NCBI GenBank assembly: GCA_020851615.1
Contig: JADZCL010000363.1
Span: 1 to 6,223, forward strand
Source: Rubrivivax sp.
GTDB taxonomy: Bacteria; Pseudomonadota; Gammaproteobacteria; Burkholderiales; Burkholderiaceae_C
DNA: 6,223 nucleotides
Reading direction: 5' to 3'
In this document: one piece after another, positions 1-5,228 of the stretch
Layout of the letters: the number at the start of each line of letters is the position of its first letter
Numbering within the stretch: position 1 is the first letter of the stretch
Program-made: the position numbers and the translations under genes
The notes under the pieces: model-generated
Database searches by the model: none
What the model was told of the DNA's origin: nothing
Seen by the model: the letters and a program-made list of their open reading frames with translations, nothing else

Positions 1-406
1 CGAGGATCTCGTAGCCGGCGATCGAGCCCTTGTTCACGCCCGCGGAGCTGAGCTTCATGCGCAGCTCGTAGACGCGATCGGCGGGCACGAGGATGCTGCC
101 CCCGCCATCGGCGAACTTGTAGGGCACGCCCAGCTGGTCCAGCTTGGCGATGACGGTGGCGCCGTCCTTCTCGCCCAGACTGGCGAACAGCAGCCGGTAG
201 TCGGGCCGGCCCACCGACAGGCCCAGCGTCACCAGCAGCGCCACCAGTGCGACGACGCCCACGCCAGCCAGGAGCAGCGTGCGCGTGGGCATGGCGGCCA
301 GTCGGGCGCCCAGGGCCGAACGGGGCGGGACGTTGGCCAGGCCATGCTCGGCGACGGGTATGACAGCGGTGTCCATGTACGGCAGGGGCAGCGGGATCGG
401 ACGCAT
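1..406 (-). CDS. fliF: Flagellar MS-ring protein FliF, N-terminal part (runs off left edge)
   Basis: FliF forms the MS ring in the inner membrane, the base on which the flagellar rotor, switch and export apparatus assemble. Only the first 135 residues lie in the window. A proline-containing cytoplasmic N-terminus (1-42) is followed by one hydrophobic membrane segment at about 43-64 (LLLAGVGVVALVALLVTLGL). The periplasmic YscJ/FliF-type ring-building domain then begins: DYRLLFASLGEKDGA, then LGVPYKF and the end of the visible part at SSAGVNKGSIAGYEIL. These are typical FliF strings. The ATG at 406 is chosen because it gives the usual length of N-terminus. An in-frame ATG at 376 (residue 11) is an alternative, and neither has a strong ribosome binding site. 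The gene is divergent from fliE, the arrangement known from enterics and many betaproteobacteria, where fliFGHIJ continues away from fliE. Confidence 0.95.
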   Translation of the reverse strand, partial: MRPIPLPLPYMDTAVIPVAEHGLANVPPRSALGARLAAMPTRTLLLAGVGVVALVALLVTLGLSVGRPDYRLLFASLGEKDGATVIAKLDQLGVPYKFADGGGSILVPADRVYELRMKLSSAGVNKGSIAGYEIL

Positions 407-452
407 TGTTCGGGCCGGGGCCTTGCGTCGGTGGCGCGAGAAGGGGAGCAAA

Positions 453-465
453 GAACAGGCTGTTC
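453..465. promoter_or_regulatory. 13-bp palindrome in the divergent fliF-fliE control region
   Basis: The perfect inverted repeat GAACAG-G-CTGTTC lies near the middle of the 111-nt space (407-517) between the divergent starts of fliF and fliE. A dimeric regulator could bind it and affect both directions, but that is inference. It does not resemble the long FlhDC consensus closely, and I could not find a convincing -35/-10 pair for either gene in this space. A chance palindrome is possible. Confidence 0.3.
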
Positions 466-517
466 ACGCTGTGCGCCGTCTGGCGGTTCACTAGAGTGCG
501 GCTGTCGGGAAGCACCC

Positions 518-862
518 ATGAAGCTCGAACTCAAGCCCTTCGATTTCAACCAGGCCGTGGCCCGGGCCGGCCTGCGCCCGGACGGCACGCCGCTGGTCGA
601 CCGGGGCCTGGGGGTCAAGGAAGCCCAGGCACCCGAGGCCGGGGGCTTTCGCGGGGCGATGGCGCAGGCCTTGCAGGACGTCAGCAAGGCCCAGCTGGAG
701 TCGCAGCGGCTGCAGCGCGAATTCAGCCTGGACAACCCCACCGTCAGTCTGGAGCAGACGATGGTGGCGATGCAGAAGAGCCAGATCGGCTTCCAGGCGG
801 CGATCCAGGTGCGCAACCGCCTGCTCTCGGCCTATACCGAGATCATGAACATGCAGGTCTGA
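518..862 (+). CDS. fliE: Flagellar hook-basal body protein FliE
   Basis: FliE is a small export-apparatus-secreted protein that sits at the junction between the MS ring/export gate and the proximal rod. The predicted protein has 114 residues, normal for the family (about 100-115). The N-terminal part (1-48) is variable. The conserved C-terminal half carries FRGAMAQALQDV (44-55), then NPTVSLEQTMVAMQKSQIGF, then the hallmark ending AAIQVRNRLLSAYTEIMNMQV, which packs against the export gate and rod. The ATG at 518 is preceded by a weak purine-rich stretch (GGGAAG at 507-512). A longer reading frame extends upstream to 344, but those residues look nothing like FliE and would overlap fliF. It is the only plus-strand gene in the window, divergent from fliF, and its stop lies 15 nt from the stop of the convergent pseudopilin gene. 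Confidence 0.95.
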   Translation: MKLELKPFDFNQAVARAGLRPDGTPLVDRGLGVKEAQAPEAGGFRGAMAQALQDVSKAQLESQRLQREFSLDNPTVSLEQTMVAMQKSQIGFQAAIQVRNRLLSAYTEIMNMQV

Positions 863-877
863 TGCCGGCGCGGCGGC

Positions 878-1408
878 TCAACATGGCGCCCACGGCGGCA
901 GGCTCCCCTCCTGCATGCAGACCGTGGGCCGGCCCATGGCCCCCACGCTGACCTGCACCCGTTCACCGCTGGGGGCCGCCCACAAGGCCTTGACACCGGG
1001 TACGTCGACCTGGCCGCTGCCAGGGTCGAAGCGCACGCCGCCGTAGGCCAGCAGGTGCACGCCGCGCAACTCGGTGCTGCGCGTGGCCTTCAGGCGGCAG
1101 GCCTGCTGGATGCTGCAGTCGCAGTCGGGTGTGGTCGCCAGCGCATAGCACCAGTTGGCGCCACCCTGGAAGGCGAGGTAGAGCGGGCTGCCCCGGCGGG
1201 CCGCCTCGAAGCGGGCTTCGCGCAGATCGAGCTCCAGGCCCTGTGCGGCGGCCTTCAGGCGCTGGCGCTGCAGGTACTGCGCGAACGAGGGCAGGGCCAG
1301 CGACATCAGCACGGCGCAGATGGCCAGGGCGATCATCGCCTCGATCAGCGTCAGGCCGTGCGCGTGCGTCCCGCTGCAGCGGCCCGCTCGGATGCGTCGC
1401 TGCGGCAT
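878..1408 (-). CDS. FimT/GspH-family type IV pseudopilin
   Basis: This 176-residue protein has a type III prepilin leader: a basic N-terminus, then G18 followed by LTLIEAMIALAICAVLMSLALP. A prepilin peptidase would cut after G18 and methylate L19. E23 is the conserved Glu at position 5 of the mature protein. The N-terminal helix continues through LQRQRLKAAAQGLELDLREARFEAARRG, a string characteristic of the FimT/GspH family of minor pilins, which help initiate pilus or pseudopilus assembly in the inner membrane. The globular part carries six cysteines (87, 96, 98, 104, 164, 176), including a CDC motif, so disulfides are likely. The +1 residue is Leu rather than the usual Phe. The ATG at 1408 follows the upstream pilin stop by 2 nt (TGACCATG), so the pair is probably translationally coupled. 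Which machine it serves (type IV pilus or type II secretion) cannot be decided here. Confidence 0.85.
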   Translation of the reverse strand: MPQRRIRAGRCSGTHAHGLTLIEAMIALAICAVLMSLALPSFAQYLQRQRLKAAAQGLELDLREARFEAARRGSPLYLAFQGGANWCYALATTPDCDCSIQQACRLKATRSTELRGVHLLAYGGVRFDPGSGQVDVPGVKALWAAPSGERVQVSVGAMGRPTVCMQEGSLPPWAPC

Positions 1409-1410
1409 GG

Positions 1411-1860
1411 TCAGCGGTTCCAGCAGCGCGGGCTGGGCCCGATGTCGGCCAGGCCCTGGTTCAATTGCAGCGTGAGCTGGCGGCACTCGGTGTCGCCTTG
1501 CTGGTCGCCGTCGCGGCGTGCGGCGGCCACCAGCGTGACGGTGTCCGGCCCCGCATCGTGCAGGGCCAGCACATAGTGGCCGGACATGCTGCGGGTGCTG
1601 CCGATGCTGGCCAGATCGCCGCTGTAGCGGCCAAAGCGCGCACGGAACTGCTCCTGGGCCATCTGGAGCCGCGTGAGTGCAGCGATGCCGTCCAGGCGCC
1701 GCGCACGCTGCAACTGCGCCTGCTGCGACGGCCAGGCGACCGCGACCAGGATCGCCGCCATGGCCAGGACGATGCACAGCTCGATCAGGGTCAATCCGCG
1801 GGCGTGGGTGCGCGCGCAGTCAGCAAAGGTGCGCGGGCGGGTGGGCACGGCCGGCTCCAC
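1411..1860 (-). CDS. PilE-like type IV pilin / minor pilin
   Basis: This 149-residue prepilin has a 22-residue basic leader ending ARTHARG, then LTLIELCIVLAMAAILVAVAWPS, the classic methylated hydrophobic N-helix with Glu at mature position 5 (E27). The sequence after it, RRLDGIAALTRLQMAQEQFRA, then RYSGDLA and SGHYVLAL, matches the short PilE-like pilins common in Betaproteobacteria. A C-terminal cysteine pair (C126 and C146, in DTEC and RCWNR) probably closes the disulfide-bonded D-region loop. Such proteins are minor subunits of type IV pili, inserted in the inner membrane until assembly. The start is a GTG at 1860, six nt after the ycgR stop; a GTG at 1848 is an alternative. The leader signature (THARGLTLIE) is almost the same as that of the next gene (THAHGLTLIE), which suggests the two share an origin. 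The surrounding genes are all flagellar. Confidence 0.85.
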   Translation of the reverse strand: MEPAVPTRPRTFADCARTHARGLTLIELCIVLAMAAILVAVAWPSQQAQLQRARRLDGIAALTRLQMAQEQFRARFGRYSGDLASIGSTRSMSGHYVLALHDAGPDTVTLVAAARRDGDQQGDTECRQLTLQLNQGLADIGPSPRCWNR

Positions 1861-1866
1861 GCGTCT

Positions 1867-2622
1867 TCAGTCCAGCGACAGCAGCCGGCGACGCTTCTGC
1901 GTGCGGTCGATGTAGCGCTGCAGGCTGTGCTCGGCCACACCGTGCAAGGCGCGCCACTCACAGCCTATGCGCAGCTGGGTGTCCCTGTGCAGGGCGCTGA
2001 GGTGCTGGATCTGCAGTGCCGCGGTGAAGCGGGTCTCGGCATCGAGCACGAACTGGACGCCGTGCAGCGTCACACCGGGCTCGAGCGCGGGCACGTCCGC
2101 GGGGATGAGCAGGGCGCAGCCGCCACTGCTGACGTCCAGCACGCGCAGCGCAAGCGACATGTCCGGGATCGCCGGGTGGCGCAGGCGTGCCGTGGGCGCG
2201 TGGCGTTCGAGCGTGCGCACGCGATAGGCGCTGCGGCGCTGGAAGCGGTAGAGCACCTCGGGCAGCAGGGCCTGCAGCGCGCACTGGCGCGGCCCGTGCA
2301 CCAGCACCAGACCCTGGAGATCGAACTGCAGCTTGACGTTGTCGAGGTAGCCGACGGCGACGGCGTCGTCGCCGTCGACGAGTGACTGCAGGGCCGGATC
2401 CTGGGGTTCGGCAATGAAGGCGATGCGCTGCTGCTGGCGATCGATGTTCCAGAGGCTGCAGACGACGGCGGTGCCGGCTGGCCCGCTCAACACCATGGGC
2501 GCACTCGTCTCACGCAGATCGGCCAGCAGGCGCAAGACCTCGGCCAGGTGCTCGACCCGGAAGTCGGCCCACTGTGGGCGCGTGCCTTCGTCGAGTGCGG
2601 CGGGGCGCGTCTGTTCGAACAT
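1867..2622 (-). CDS. ycgR: Flagellar brake protein YcgR (PilZ domain, c-di-GMP receptor)
   Basis: YcgR binds cyclic di-GMP through its PilZ domain and then acts on the flagellar motor to slow swimming. The 251-residue protein matches the usual length of about 240-260. Residues about 18-120 form the YcgR N-terminal domain, with RIAFIAEPQDPALQSL and VKLQFDLQGLVLVHG. The PilZ domain starts near 126: QRRSAYRVRT supplies the RxxxR c-di-GMP switch (R130 and R134, with R129 beside them), and D163-V-S165-S-G-G168 is the D/NxSxxG motif. Both binding motifs are intact, so ligand binding is expected. The ATG at 2622 is 21 nt after the fliT stop with no strong ribosome binding site; 6 nt separate its stop from the PilE-like gene. 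Its place between fliT and two pilin genes suggests co-expression with late flagellar genes, in keeping with FliA control of ycgR in enterics. Confidence 0.92.
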   Translation of the reverse strand: MFEQTRPAALDEGTRPQWADFRVEHLAEVLRLLADLRETSAPMVLSGPAGTAVVCSLWNIDRQQQRIAFIAEPQDPALQSLVDGDDAVAVGYLDNVKLQFDLQGLVLVHGPRQCALQALLPEVLYRFQRRSAYRVRTLERHAPTARLRHPAIPDMSLALRVLDVSSGGCALLIPADVPALEPGVTLHGVQFVLDAETRFTAALQIQHLSALHRDTQLRIGCEWRALHGVAEHSLQRYIDRTQKRRRLLSLD

Positions 2623-2643
2623 GGCGGTGGGCGCCGCGGACGT

Positions 2644-2982
2644 TCAATGGACGGTCTTGCGGCGACCGCCCAGCATGTCGTCCAGGTCCTGCAGCCAGGG
2701 CTCGGCCAGGTGGCGGATCTCGGCGTCATTGACGAGGATGCGCTGCATGATGCGGGCCTTGGCGCGCGCCGAATCCTGGTCCAGAGGCAGGGTGCGGGCG
2801 GCGTGCTTGAGCTGGCTGATGAGCAGGACGCAGGCACCCTCGAGCTTGACCACGGCATCCCAATCACCGGCCTTGGCCGCGGCCAGCATGTCGCAGCTGG
2901 CCTGCTCGATGGCGTCGTAGTAGCTGAGGAGTTCGGTGTTCACGCCGCGGTGGTCCGGATGTGGGAGGGGGTCACGGTCCAT
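2644..2982 (-). CDS. fliT: Flagellar protein FliT (FliD export chaperone family)
   Basis: FliT-family proteins are small cytoplasmic helical chaperones that bind the filament cap protein FliD; in enterics FliT also restrains FlhDC. The 112-residue frame reads NTELLSYYDAIEQASCDML, then AGDWDAVVKLEGACVLLISQL, and RIMQRILVNDAEIRHLAEPW. It is entirely helical in character, with no signal peptide or membrane segment. The assignment rests on size, helical pattern and position directly after fliS. FliT sequences diverge strongly, and this one resembles the betaproteobacterial FliT group more than the enteric one. The ATG at 2982 lies 5 nt after the fliS stop. A GTG at 2943 (giving 99 residues, starting at VNTELL) fits the family N-terminus better, because residues 2-13 are Pro/His/Asp rich and look unlike FliT. 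Neither start has a clear ribosome binding site. Confidence 0.8.
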   Translation of the reverse strand: MDRDPLPHPDHRGVNTELLSYYDAIEQASCDMLAAAKAGDWDAVVKLEGACVLLISQLKHAARTLPLDQDSARAKARIMQRILVNDAEIRHLAEPWLQDLDDMLGGRRKTVH

Positions 2983-2987
2983 GGCGT

Positions 2988-3419
2988 TCAGGCGTTGGGC
3001 TGGCCGCGGGAGGGCGCGATCGCCGACCAGGCCTCGCGCAGCGGCTCGATCAGGCGCTGGCATTCGTCGAGGATGGCCTCGTCGTTGCGCAGGCTGGCCT
3101 GCATCAGCCGCGTGCCGACGTAGGTGTAGAGGCCGTTCAGGTCGGCCGCCAGGCGGCCGCCGCGGTCGAGGTCCAGCGCTGAGCGCAGCCCCTCTTCGAT
3201 GATGCGTGCGGCGCGTCCGATCGCGCGGCCCTTGCGCTCGATCTCCTTGCTGCGCATGGCGCCGCGCGCTTCGACCAGGGCATCGACGAAGCCGTCGTAG
3301 AGCATCTCGATGAGGCGGTGCGGACTGGCGTTGGCGATGCCCGTCTGAACCGACATCGCCCGGTAGACCAGGGACGACTGGATGCGACCGAAGGGGCTTG
3401 ACATGGCACTGTGGAGCAT
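2988..3419 (-). CDS. fliS: Flagellar export chaperone FliS
   Basis: FliS binds the C-terminal end of newly made flagellin in the cytoplasm, stops it polymerising early and brings it to the export gate. The 143-residue protein has family length and the expected all-helical pattern. The conserved motif ASPHRLIEMLYDGFVDAL lies at 31-48, followed by an amphipathic helix with RGAMRSKEIERKGRAIGRAARIIE. LDLDRGGRLAADLNGLYTYV (83-101), then RNDEAILDECQRLIEPLREAW at the C-terminus, complete the pattern. The ATG at 3419 is used; it has only a weak GAGA upstream. An ATG five codons downstream (3404, MSSPFGRI) is about equally likely. An in-frame extension up to 3584 is rejected because it would run through the promoter and part of the terminator hairpin and does not look like FliS. 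It begins a five-gene run of closely spaced genes and has its own candidate sigma-28 promoter. Confidence 0.93.
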   Translation of the reverse strand: MLHSAMSSPFGRIQSSLVYRAMSVQTGIANASPHRLIEMLYDGFVDALVEARGAMRSKEIERKGRAIGRAARIIEEGLRSALDLDRGGRLAADLNGLYTYVGTRLMQASLRNDEAILDECQRLIEPLREAWSAIAPSRGQPNA

Positions 3420-3454
3420 CGTGGGTCTCGGCGGGCTGCTGCGTGATACCCCGG

Positions 3455-3482
3455 ATATCGACCATGCGTGGCCGGCACTTGA
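3455..3482 (-). promoter_or_regulatory. Candidate sigma-28 (FliA) promoter for fliS operon
   Basis: On the minus strand TCAAGTGC, 12 nt, then GTCGATAT. The -35 box is at 3482-3475 and the -10 box at 3462-3455. The -10 differs from GCCGATAA at two positions. The spacing is identical to the stronger promoter of fliD in this same window, which supports the call. It sits 36 nt before the chosen fliS start and downstream of the fliD terminator, as expected for a promoter that drives fliS, fliT, ycgR and the two pilin genes. Confidence 0.6.
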
Positions 3483-3500
3483 GCCCCGTGCGGGCTGCGA

Positions 3501-3518
3501 TTGCCCGCCTGTTTGCAG
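3501..3518. repeat. 18-bp repeat, copy near fliS (also forms a small hairpin)
   Basis: TTGCCCGCCTGTTTGCAG here matches TTGCGCGCCTGTTTGCAG at 6192-6209 at 17 of 18 positions. The copy lies 18 nt upstream of the -35 box of the fliS sigma-28 candidate. Here, but not in the other copy, the sequence extends into a perfect 6-bp stem with a TTTG loop (CGCCTG-TTTG-CAGGCG, 3506-3521). It could be a binding site shared by fliC and fliS, or a chance match in GC-rich DNA. Confidence 0.4.
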
Positions 3519-3546
3519 GCGTTGCGGCCAGCGCGTGCGCGCTCGC

Positions 3547-3589
3547 AAAAGGGCCGGGGTGCAGTCGCGCCACGTCGACTGCACCCCGG
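3547..3589 (-). terminator. Rho-independent terminator after fliD
   Basis: A perfect 14-bp inverted repeat (arms 3554-3567 and 3576-3589, CCGGGGTGCAGTCG and its complement) with an 8-nt loop lies 35 nt beyond the fliD stop. In the direction of fliD transcription the stem is followed by CCC and then TTTT (3550-3547). The stem is long and G+C rich but the T run is short. It separates fliD from fliS, so most fliD transcripts probably end here. Confidence 0.8.
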
Positions 3590-3624
3590 GGATCGGGCCG
3601 GGCCGGGCCCGGACCTGGCCGTGC

Positions 3625-5061
3625 TCAGACCTTGTTCCAGTTCGTGATCTGCTGGGTCATGAACCCGGAGAGCTTGTTCAGCTTGGCCATCGACGCGTCT
3701 AGCGCCTGGTACTGCGCGCGCAGGCGCTTCTCGGTCTGGGCGACGCGGTCCTCCAGGGCTTCCTGTCGCTTGCCGTTGTCGGCCTTCAGCTGCCGCAGGC
3801 CGTCCTGGCGGGATGTCATCGCGCCTTCGGAGCCAAGGACTTGATCGATCAACTGACGCAGGCGCGGCGCGAGGCCGGTGCTGGCGGCGTCGTCGGTGGA
3901 TGTGGCGAAGAATTTCTGCAGCTCGGGGAGCTTGGCAAAGCCGGCGTCCAGCTTGCTGGAGTCGAGCTTGAGGGTGCCGTCGGTCTGCACCGACAGGCCG
4001 ATGTCCGAGTTCCGTGCAAAGACACTGCTCGCGCTCGAGCTGGCTCCGATGGCGCTGCGAAGCTGGGTCAGCAGGTTGACGGCCGTGCGATCCCCCTGCA
4101 GCGTGGCGGCACTCTTGCTTGTCGGGTCGTACTTGGTCTGGTCTCGCACCAGCCGGATGACATCGTTGTAGGCGCTCACGAAGCCATCGATGCTCTTGCG
4201 CATCGACGCGGTGTCGCGTGAGACGGTCAGGTCGATGGTCCCCGTCGTCACCTTGCCCAGCGTCAACGAGACACCGTCGATGACGTTGGCCAGCGAGTTG
4301 GTCGAAGACTCGACCGCCAGACCGTTGATCGTCGCCTGCGCGTTGCGTGCGGCTTGCGTGCGCGTGCTGACGGCGGCGCCGCCGGCTGGGTCGTAGGCCA
4401 GTCGCGAGAGGCCGCTGTCGTCGGTGTGGTTGCCGTCGGCGTCCGCGACGCCGATGCGAAAGCCGTTCTCGGCACCGGTCTGGGTCGACTGCAGAACCAG
4501 GCGGGCACCGTTGGTGTCGTTCACGATCGAGGCGCGCACGGGTGCGTCAGCCGTGTTGTTGATCTTGTCGCGGATCTGCTCCAGCGTGTCTTCGCCGGGG
4601 TTGATCGTGATCGTCAAGGGTGAACTGCCGGCCTTGGGCGTGAAGCCCGAGAGGTCGTCGGCCCAGCGGCCCACATCGATGGTCAGGGTGCCCGCCCCGA
4701 TGGCGACCTGCGGGTTGGTGACGGCGCTGCTGGCGTTCATCTGTGCGGCGGCCAGCGCATCGACCTTCACGGCGTAGCTGCCGGCTGAACTGCCTGCCGA
4801 TGCGGTCATGCTGACCGCCGTGGCGTCGGCTGAGGTGGTGCTGGCGGCGCCCCAGGTGCTGCTGTCACCCAGCGTGCGCGCGGCGGTCCGCAGGCCGTCC
4901 AGCGCGGATTGGATGCGCCCGAAGGCCGACAGGCGGGCGTCGATCTTGCCGGCTGCGGTCTGCAACTGGGTGATCGGCACCCGCTCCAGCGAAACCAGTT
5001 GGCTGATGATGGAGTTGGCGTCCAGGCCGCTGCCGACGCCGATCGAGGAGAGTGTGGCCAT
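3625..5061 (-). CDS. fliD: Flagellar filament capping protein FliD
   Basis: FliD (HAP2) forms the cap at the filament tip that folds and inserts flagellin subunits as they leave the export channel. The 478-residue protein is of normal length. The N-terminal FliD domain begins ATLSSIGVGSGLDANSIISQL and covers about 5-105, a classic HAP2 opening. The middle (about 110-300) holds the variable exposed domains. The FliD C-terminal domain covers about 220-455, with SIDGFVSAYNDVIRLVRDQT. A charged coiled coil from about 410 leads to the typical ending SGFMTQQITNWNKV. The ATG at 5061 is preceded by GGAG at 5071-5068 with 6-nt spacing, so it is preferred over a GTG at 5091 that would place this site inside the gene. 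The gene has its own sigma-28 promoter and is followed by a terminator; fliC lies 167 nt upstream on the same strand. No flaG gene lies between them. Confidence 0.97.
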   Translation of the reverse strand: MATLSSIGVGSGLDANSIISQLVSLERVPITQLQTAAGKIDARLSAFGRIQSALDGLRTAARTLGDSSTWGAASTTSADATAVSMTASAGSSAGSYAVKVDALAAAQMNASSAVTNPQVAIGAGTLTIDVGRWADDLSGFTPKAGSSPLTITINPGEDTLEQIRDKINNTADAPVRASIVNDTNGARLVLQSTQTGAENGFRIGVADADGNHTDDSGLSRLAYDPAGGAAVSTRTQAARNAQATINGLAVESSTNSLANVIDGVSLTLGKVTTGTIDLTVSRDTASMRKSIDGFVSAYNDVIRLVRDQTKYDPTSKSAATLQGDRTAVNLLTQLRSAIGASSSASSVFARNSDIGLSVQTDGTLKLDSSKLDAGFAKLPELQKFFATSTDDAASTGLAPRLRQLIDQVLGSEGAMTSRQDGLRQLKADNGKRQEALEDRVAQTEKRLRAQYQALDASMAKLNKLSGFMTQQITNWNKV

Positions 5062-5098
5062 CTCTTGCTCCGCAGGTTTGGCTTGGGCCACCCGCTCT

Positions 5099-5133
5099 GA
5101 GGCCCAGCACGGGGAACGCCCCGCTCGGGCCTC
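5099..5133. repeat. Strong inverted repeat at the fliD transcription start region
   Basis: Arms GAGGCCC (5099-5105) and GGGCCTC (5127-5133) enclose an inner stem CGGGG-AACG-CCCCG (5110-5123), making a nearly continuous hairpin with small mismatches. The right arm directly abuts the -10 box of the fliD promoter, so the expected start of transcription falls at or inside that arm. It may act as a DNA operator, or the inner stem may form in the fliD leader RNA. There is no T tract, so it is not an ordinary terminator for fliC transcripts. Confidence 0.5.
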
Positions 5134-5161
5134 TTATCGGCTGCTGGCGGGGTGAACTTGA
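5134..5161 (-). promoter_or_regulatory. Sigma-28 (FliA) promoter of fliD
   Basis: On the minus strand TCAAGTTC (5161-5154), 12 nt, then GCCGATAA (5141-5134). The -10 box is a perfect match to the known FliA element GCCGATAA, and the -35 matches the TCAAG/TAAAGTTT type with a spacer one nt longer than the enteric consensus. It lies 73 nt before the fliD start codon. Class III expression of fliD through FliA is known in enterics and pseudomonads. Confidence 0.85.
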
Positions 5162-5228
5162 GCCCGATCTGAAATCGAAGATGGGCGATCCGTGACCGCC
5201 CGGTGCCGCACGGCGGCCGGGCCGGCCG

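Noticed and set aside
412..426. Possible sigma-54 promoter (GGGCCG-N5-TTGC) before fliE
   Set aside because: The GG and GC dinucleotides have the right spacing, but the -24 box departs from TGGCAC at three positions. Flagellar genes of this type of bacterium are usually under FlhDC and sigma-28.
1409..1777. Longer N-terminus for the FimT-like protein (start at 1777)
   Set aside because: It would overlap most of the PilE-like gene and place the prepilin leader over 120 residues inside the protein, which prepilin processing does not allow.
878..1860. Pilin genes as a recently acquired mobile insertion
   Set aside because: No insertion sequence, integrase, direct repeat flanks or visible change of base composition; gene spacing is tight and operon-like.
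1129..2385. Long open frame on the plus strand (418 codons) opposite the pilin and ycgR genes
   Set aside because: It is antisense to three well-recognised genes, has low-complexity Ala/Arg/Gly-rich translation and no recognisable domain; GC-rich DNA with few stops explains it.
3420..3584. N-terminal extension of FliS up to an upstream start
   Set aside because: The extra residues do not resemble FliS, and the frame would read through the fliS promoter and into the fliD terminator stem.
5214..5228. CGGCCG-GGC-CGGCCG palindrome after the fliC stop as a terminator
   Set aside because: Short 6-bp arms and no T tract follow it; in this GC-rich DNA such a palindrome is common. It may aid RNA stability but is not a supported terminator.
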